From: an uncultured Rikenella sp.
GTDB lineage: Bacteria > Bacteroidota > Bacteroidia > Bacteroidales > Rikenellaceae
Direction of reading: 5' to 3'
DNA length: 16,156 bases
Assembly: GCF_910579375.1 (NCBI RefSeq)
Contig: NZ_CAJTUJ010000035.1
Span: 1 to 16,156, forward strand
The number at the start of each line of letters is the position of its first letter. Position 1 is the stretch's first letter. The notes under the pieces were generated by a model. The model saw nothing but the letters and a program-made list of their open reading frames with translations, was not told where the DNA came from and made no database searches. This document shows positions 13,492-16,156 of the stretch, in pieces. Position numbers and translations under genes: made by a program.

Positions 13492-15482
13492 TATTACGTA
13501 AAATCGGTCTGCTGTTGGGGGTTTCGCTGCTCATCACGGTGATGATGCCGCAGCGGGCAGCCATGAATTTCAATTTCGCACCCGGCGAGACGTGGGAAGA
13601 GGAGACGCTCGTCGCGCCGTTCGATGTGCCGGTCTATAAGGAGGCCGAACAGCTGAATGCCGAACGGAAGGCTTTGATGGAGGAGTTCCAGCCGGTTTTC
13701 CGGCTCGATCCGGCGGTGGGCGAGGCTCAGCTGCGCACGCTGCGGGCCGATCTGGCGGCCAATTCCTCTTTGTCGGACGAACGGCGCGAGCGGATTTGGC
13801 GCGCTTTTCGGCGGGTCTATGGCCGCGGGGTGGTGAGCGAGGCCGACAGGGCGGCCCATACCGACCGGATGGTGCGGATCGATAGTGCCCATGTCCTGTC
13901 GGGGCGGTTTGCGACCGATATTTTCACGCCCAATACGGCGATGGATTACCTGCAAAAGACCGAGGGGATCGATCCGCAGCAGGCGACGCGCTACCTGACG
14001 CCGTCGCTCGTCTACGACCGGTCGCTCAACGCCCGGTTGCGGGAGGAGCTTCTTTCGAGGCTGTCGCTCACGGAGGGGATCGTGCGGACGGGCGAGGTGA
14101 TTGTTTCGAAGGGGCAGCTGATCGACCGTCACACGGCGACGGTGCTGACCTCTTATCGGCGCGAGTACGAAAACCGACTGGGGAGGGGGATTAGCGGGAC
14201 GGTGCTGTTTCTGAGTCGTTTTCTGGTGATGGCGGCGCTGCTGACCTTGAGTTACGTCTTTTTTACCTACTTTTCGCAGCACCATTTTACGGCCTGGCGA
14301 CCGATGTTGTTCGTCTTCACGCTCTATGTGGTGATGGCGGGGCTGATGGCGCTGGTGGTGCGGACGCAGTTCCTGAGTCCGTATGCGGTGCCGTTGCCGG
14401 TGGTAGCGATTCTGTTGCTGGCCTTTTTCGATACGCGGGTGGCGATTTTCGGCAATATCTCGGTGGTGCTGATTGCGTCGCTCTTCGTGCGATTCAGTTT
14501 CGAATTCTTTACGGTGGAGTTTTTGGCGGGGATTACGGCGATTTTCGTGATCCGACACGCCTACCAGCGTCACCGGGTCTTTCGTGCGGTGGGGGCGGTG
14601 CTGCTGGTGCAGGAGTTGATCTATGTCGCTCTGTTGTGGATGAAACGGGGGACGGTTTTCGTCGATTACTCGGGCATGCTGTGGTTCGTGGCGAGCGCTT
14701 TCCTGATGCTGGCTTTCTACCAGTTGATCTACATCTTCGAACGGGTTTTCGGCTTCGTGTCGGACATCACGCTGCTGGAGCTGTCGGATACGAACCAGCC
14801 GTTGTTGTTGCAGCTGGCGGAGAAGGCGCCGGGGACATTCCAGCATTCGGTGCAGGTGGCGTCGCTGGCCGAGAGCGCGGCGAAGGAGATCGGGGCCAAT
14901 CCGTTGCTGGCACGGGCGGGAGCGCTGTATCACGATGTGGGGAAGATGGAGAATCCGTTCTACTTTGTTGAGAATCAGACGGGAAATTTCAATCCGCATT
15001 CGATGCTGAGCCCGTCTCAGAGCGCGGCGATCGTGCGGTCGCATGTGACCGAGGGGATTACGCTGGCGAGGAAGCATCGTCTGCCGGCGGTGATTCAGGA
15101 GTTTATCTCGCGGCACCACGGGACGTCGAAGATGTACTATTTTTATGTCGAGGAGGAGCGGTTGCACGGCAAGGTGGAGCATCCGGAGGAGTTCGTCTAT
15201 CCGGGGCCGAAGCCGGTGAGGCGAGAGGTGGCGATCTGTATGATGGCGGACTCGGTCGAGGCGGCGTCTCGCTCGCTGGCGAACTACGACCGGGAGACGA
15301 TCGACGAGTTGGTGGATCGCATCATCGACCGTCAGATCGCCGAGCACCAGCTGAGTCAGGCCGATCTTTCGTTCGCCGAGGTGACGCGTATCAAAGAGCT
15401 TTTCAAGACTCGGCTGAACAATATTTATCACGGTCGGATCTCTTATCCGACCTCTCCGTCCGAGACTCCGGCCACGGCGTAG
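13488..15482 (+). CDS. pgpH: 7TM-HD phosphohydrolase, PgpH-type c-di-AMP phosphodiesterase
   Basis: This 664-aa protein has the 7TMR-HDED plus 7TM plus HD layout of PgpH, which hydrolyses cyclic di-AMP to pApA in Firmicutes. Domains: an N-terminal span (about 5-22), an extracytoplasmic domain (about 28-230) with a conserved ending TGEVIVSKGQLID, a run of membrane spans (about 238-425), and a cytoplasmic HD domain (about 440-610). Metal ligands are visible: His453 (TFQHSVQVA), His482-Asp483 (YHDVGKMENPFYF), His543-His544 (RHHGTSK) and Asp588 (MMADSVEAASR). Length and motifs are intact. It overlaps the YitT gene by 4 nt and is second in the operon. No cyclase gene is in the window, so the c-di-AMP substrate rests on family knowledge. 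Confidence 0.92.
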   Translation: MILRKIGLLLGVSLLITVMMPQRAAMNFNFAPGETWEEETLVAPFDVPVYKEAEQLNAERKALMEEFQPVFRLDPAVGEAQLRTLRADLAANSSLSDERRERIWRAFRRVYGRGVVSEADRAAHTDRMVRIDSAHVLSGRFATDIFTPNTAMDYLQKTEGIDPQQATRYLTPSLVYDRSLNARLREELLSRLSLTEGIVRTGEVIVSKGQLIDRHTATVLTSYRREYENRLGRGISGTVLFLSRFLVMAALLTLSYVFFTYFSQHHFTAWRPMLFVFTLYVVMAGLMALVVRTQFLSPYAVPLPVVAILLLAFFDTRVAIFGNISVVLIASLFVRFSFEFFTVEFLAGITAIFVIRHAYQRHRVFRAVGAVLLVQELIYVALLWMKRGTVFVDYSGMLWFVASAFLMLAFYQLIYIFERVFGFVSDITLLELSDTNQPLLLQLAEKAPGTFQHSVQVASLAESAAKEIGANPLLARAGALYHDVGKMENPFYFVENQTGNFNPHSMLSPSQSAAIVRSHVTEGITLARKHRLPAVIQEFISRHHGTSKMYYFYVEEERLHGKVEHPEEFVYPGPKPVRREVAICMMADSVEAASRSLANYDRETIDELVDRIIDRQIAEHQLSQADLSFAEVTRIKELFKTRLNNIYHGRISYPTSPSETPATA

Positions 15483-15493
15483 GGGGGCTCCTT

Positions 15494-15514
15494 GTCCACG
15501 CTAGCGTGCGGGAC
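15494..15514. repeat. Palindrome just after the pgpH-type gene
   Basis: CACGCTAGCGTG (15497-15508) is a perfect 12-bp palindrome flanked by GTCC and GGAC that extend the pairing across a bulge. It begins 12 nt after the stop codon at 15480-15482. A T-run does not follow, so terminator activity is uncertain. Confidence 0.5.
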
Positions 15515-15552
15515 AGAGAACGGGGTAACGAGTTGGGCTCCCGGTAGCTTGA

Positions 15553-15568
15553 GGATGCGTGAGCATCC
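15553..15568 (+). repeat. 6-bp hairpin with GTGA (GNRA-type) loop
   Basis: GGATGC and GCATCC pair exactly around GTGA. Stem apex and loop class match the element at 510-527 read on the minus strand (ATGC-GTAA-GCAT). Confidence 0.5.
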
Positions 15569-15584
15569 GTCTAAAGTTTTTCTG

Positions 15585-15608
15585 GTTCTCTTTGTTCACA
15601 AAGAGAAC
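15585..15608. repeat. Perfect 10-bp hairpin
   Basis: GTTCTCTTTG (15585-15594) and CAAAGAGAAC (15599-15608) pair exactly around TTCA. A T-run (15577-15581) lies just before it and none after it on the plus strand, so it may not terminate the upstream operon by the standard mechanism. Confidence 0.6.
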
Positions 15609-15654
15609 AGTTCCAGCCGGGGCAGTGTTTAGATCGCGCGCCGACGCCTTAAGA

Positions 15655-15698
15655 GGGAAATCGTCAAAATGCGCTTGCGCGTTTTGACAAGATTTCCC
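15655..15698. repeat. Long near-perfect cruciform
   Basis: GGGAAATC (15655-15662) pairs with GATTTCCC (15691-15698). Inside it GTCAAAATGCGC (15663-15674) pairs with GCGCGTTTTGAC (15677-15688), with one T:G mismatch and a 2-nt bulge at 15689-15690. At about 20 paired positions, this is one of the strongest structures in the window. Confidence 0.7.
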
Positions 15699-15822
15699 CA
15701 GGCGCGCGAACAAAGAATGGGGGTAGAGGCTGCCATTTGCCCGCCGCGGGCACGCGGGGCCTGCCCGGCCCGAGGGCAGTCTCCTCCCGTAGCCAAAGAC
15801 GCGCGCCGCCGCCTGAAGACGC

Positions 15823-15862
15823 GATTCAACTATTTCGGCGGTGAGCCGAATATAGATGAATC
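15823..15862. repeat. Large imperfect hairpin, inverted match of 391-429
   Basis: GATTCAACTATTTCGGC (15823-15839) pairs with GCCGAATATAGATGAATC (15845-15862) around GGTGA, with one indel. The reverse complement of 391-429 is almost identical. Confidence 0.75.
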
Positions 15863-15943
15863 GCGCAAGGCGCGCGAAAAGAGAATCAGGTAGAAGCGGC
15901 CAGTAAAACGCCCTTTGGGCGCGCCCGCCCGTTTAAAGGACAT

Positions 15944-15980
15944 ATTCTGCCGGTTGGCGCTCGGCCAATCCGGCAAGAAT
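15944..15980. repeat. Hairpin within the right-copy insertion
   Basis: ATTCT plus GCCGGTTGGC (15944-15958) pairs with GCCAATCCGGC, then A, then AGAAT (15964-15980), with single-base bulges. It lies in the block absent from the left repeat copy, beside a smaller CGCCC-TTT-GGGCG stem at 15909-15921. Confidence 0.6.
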
Positions 15981-16094
15981 TGCCGCGGGCGACGGTAAAC
16001 GTGGCGGAGCGAAAGCGGAGCCGCAGTGAGGCCGACACTGGACGGAGAACTGGGCTTTGCTTTGGGCCGTGGGTTGGGCTGTGCTTGTTCTTCG

Positions 16095-16124
16095 GGCTCG
16101 AAAACCGTAGCCGGTTTTCGAGCC
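16095..16124. repeat. Perfect 13-bp hairpin
   Basis: GGCTCGAAAACCG (16095-16107) and CGGTTTTCGAGCC (16112-16124) are exact complements around TAGC. It lies just beyond the right repeat copy. At a similar position in the left copy is a weaker 6-bp stem, GCGACT/AGTCGC (267-283). Confidence 0.7.
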
Positions 16125-16156
16125 GCGCCGGGCCGAGCACGGGGCTTGGATTTGGG

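Larger units (their letters stand above)
15691..16080 (+). repeat. Right copy of long inverted intergenic repeat
   Basis: Aligns with the minus strand of about 301-575. Shared blocks in order: GATTTCC, AGGCTGCCA, GGGGCCTGC, CGGCCCGAG, CTCCCGTAG, the hairpin at 15823-15862, CGCGCAAGGCGCGCGAAAA, GCGGAGCCGCAGTGAGG and TTTGGGCC. This copy has about 117 extra nt at roughly 15880-15996, holding two hairpins, and lacks the stem present at 510-527. Confidence 0.7.
15483..16156. other. Gene-free, hairpin-rich intergenic region
   Basis: After the HD-protein stop there is no credible gene to the window end. Short open frames on both strands have no domain and track repeated DNA. The region holds a chain of inverted repeats (15494-15514, 15553-15568, 15585-15608, 15655-15698, 15823-15862, 15909-15921, 15944-15980, 16095-16124). 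From about 15691 to 16080 it is homologous, inverted, to 301-575. Confidence 0.6.

Noticed and set aside
13494..15431. Long minus-strand open frame (645 codons) opposite the pgpH-type gene, and similar ones at 1782-2873 and 9381-10403
   Set aside because: They are antisense shadows of strong genes in GC-rich DNA, with Arg/His/Gln-rich residues and no domains.

Overview
The window looks like a chromosomal stretch from a GC-rich gut Bacteroidota, most likely a Rikenellaceae / Alistipes-type organism. That placement is inference. It rests on several copies of the Bacteroidota promoter form (TTTG, about 19 bp, TAnnTTTG), a lipoprotein GH92 mannosidase, a membrane-anchored HU-CCDC81-type protein, the short Bacteroidota arginine decarboxylase, and C-terminal pieces of the 'Fibrobacter succinogenes major paralogous' (FISUMP) domain. 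There are ten complete protein genes, no rRNA or tRNA, and no recognisable transposase, integrase or CRISPR.

Layout. 1-629: no credible gene; a dense set of short hairpins, part of which is the inverted copy of a repeat at the far end. 630-2843 (-): GH92 alpha-mannosidase lipoprotein. 2928-4172 (-): FtsX/MacB-type ABC permease. 4202-4583: back-to-back promoters, then a 60-codon FISUMP C-terminal cassette (A) lying antisense in the leader of plsY. 4584-5210 (+): plsY. 5240-5432: a second cassette (B) with the same length and frame as A. 5461-9061 (-): a tight three-gene run, arginine decarboxylase then family 2 glycosyltransferase then catalytic M16 zinc protease. 9369-10631 (+): HU-CCDC81-like protein with a Gln/Pro-rich stalk and one membrane span. 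10661-10708: bidirectional terminator. 10729-12450 (-): non-catalytic M16 partner then a GNAT acetyltransferase. 12604-15482 (+): YitT/DUF2179 membrane protein, overlapping by 4 nt a PgpH-type 7TM-HD phosphodiesterase. 15483-16156: no gene; hairpins and the second copy of the long repeat.

How it fits together. Most genes are housekeeping or envelope functions: phospholipid synthesis (PlsY), polyamine synthesis (arginine decarboxylase), glycan trimming (GH92), cyclic dinucleotide turnover (PgpH type) and proteolysis (the two M16 halves, unusually split by about 4.5 kb). The least ordinary content is non-genic. First, cassettes A and B are gap-free homologues: by hand count 28 of 61 codons are identical, only 3 differ silently, and 30 change the amino acid. 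That is the look of a diversity-generating-retroelement variable region or of silent C-terminal cassettes, yet neither has a visible start codon or a partner gene. Second, the inverted repeats near the two ends contain modular hairpins, some capped by GNRA-type loops.
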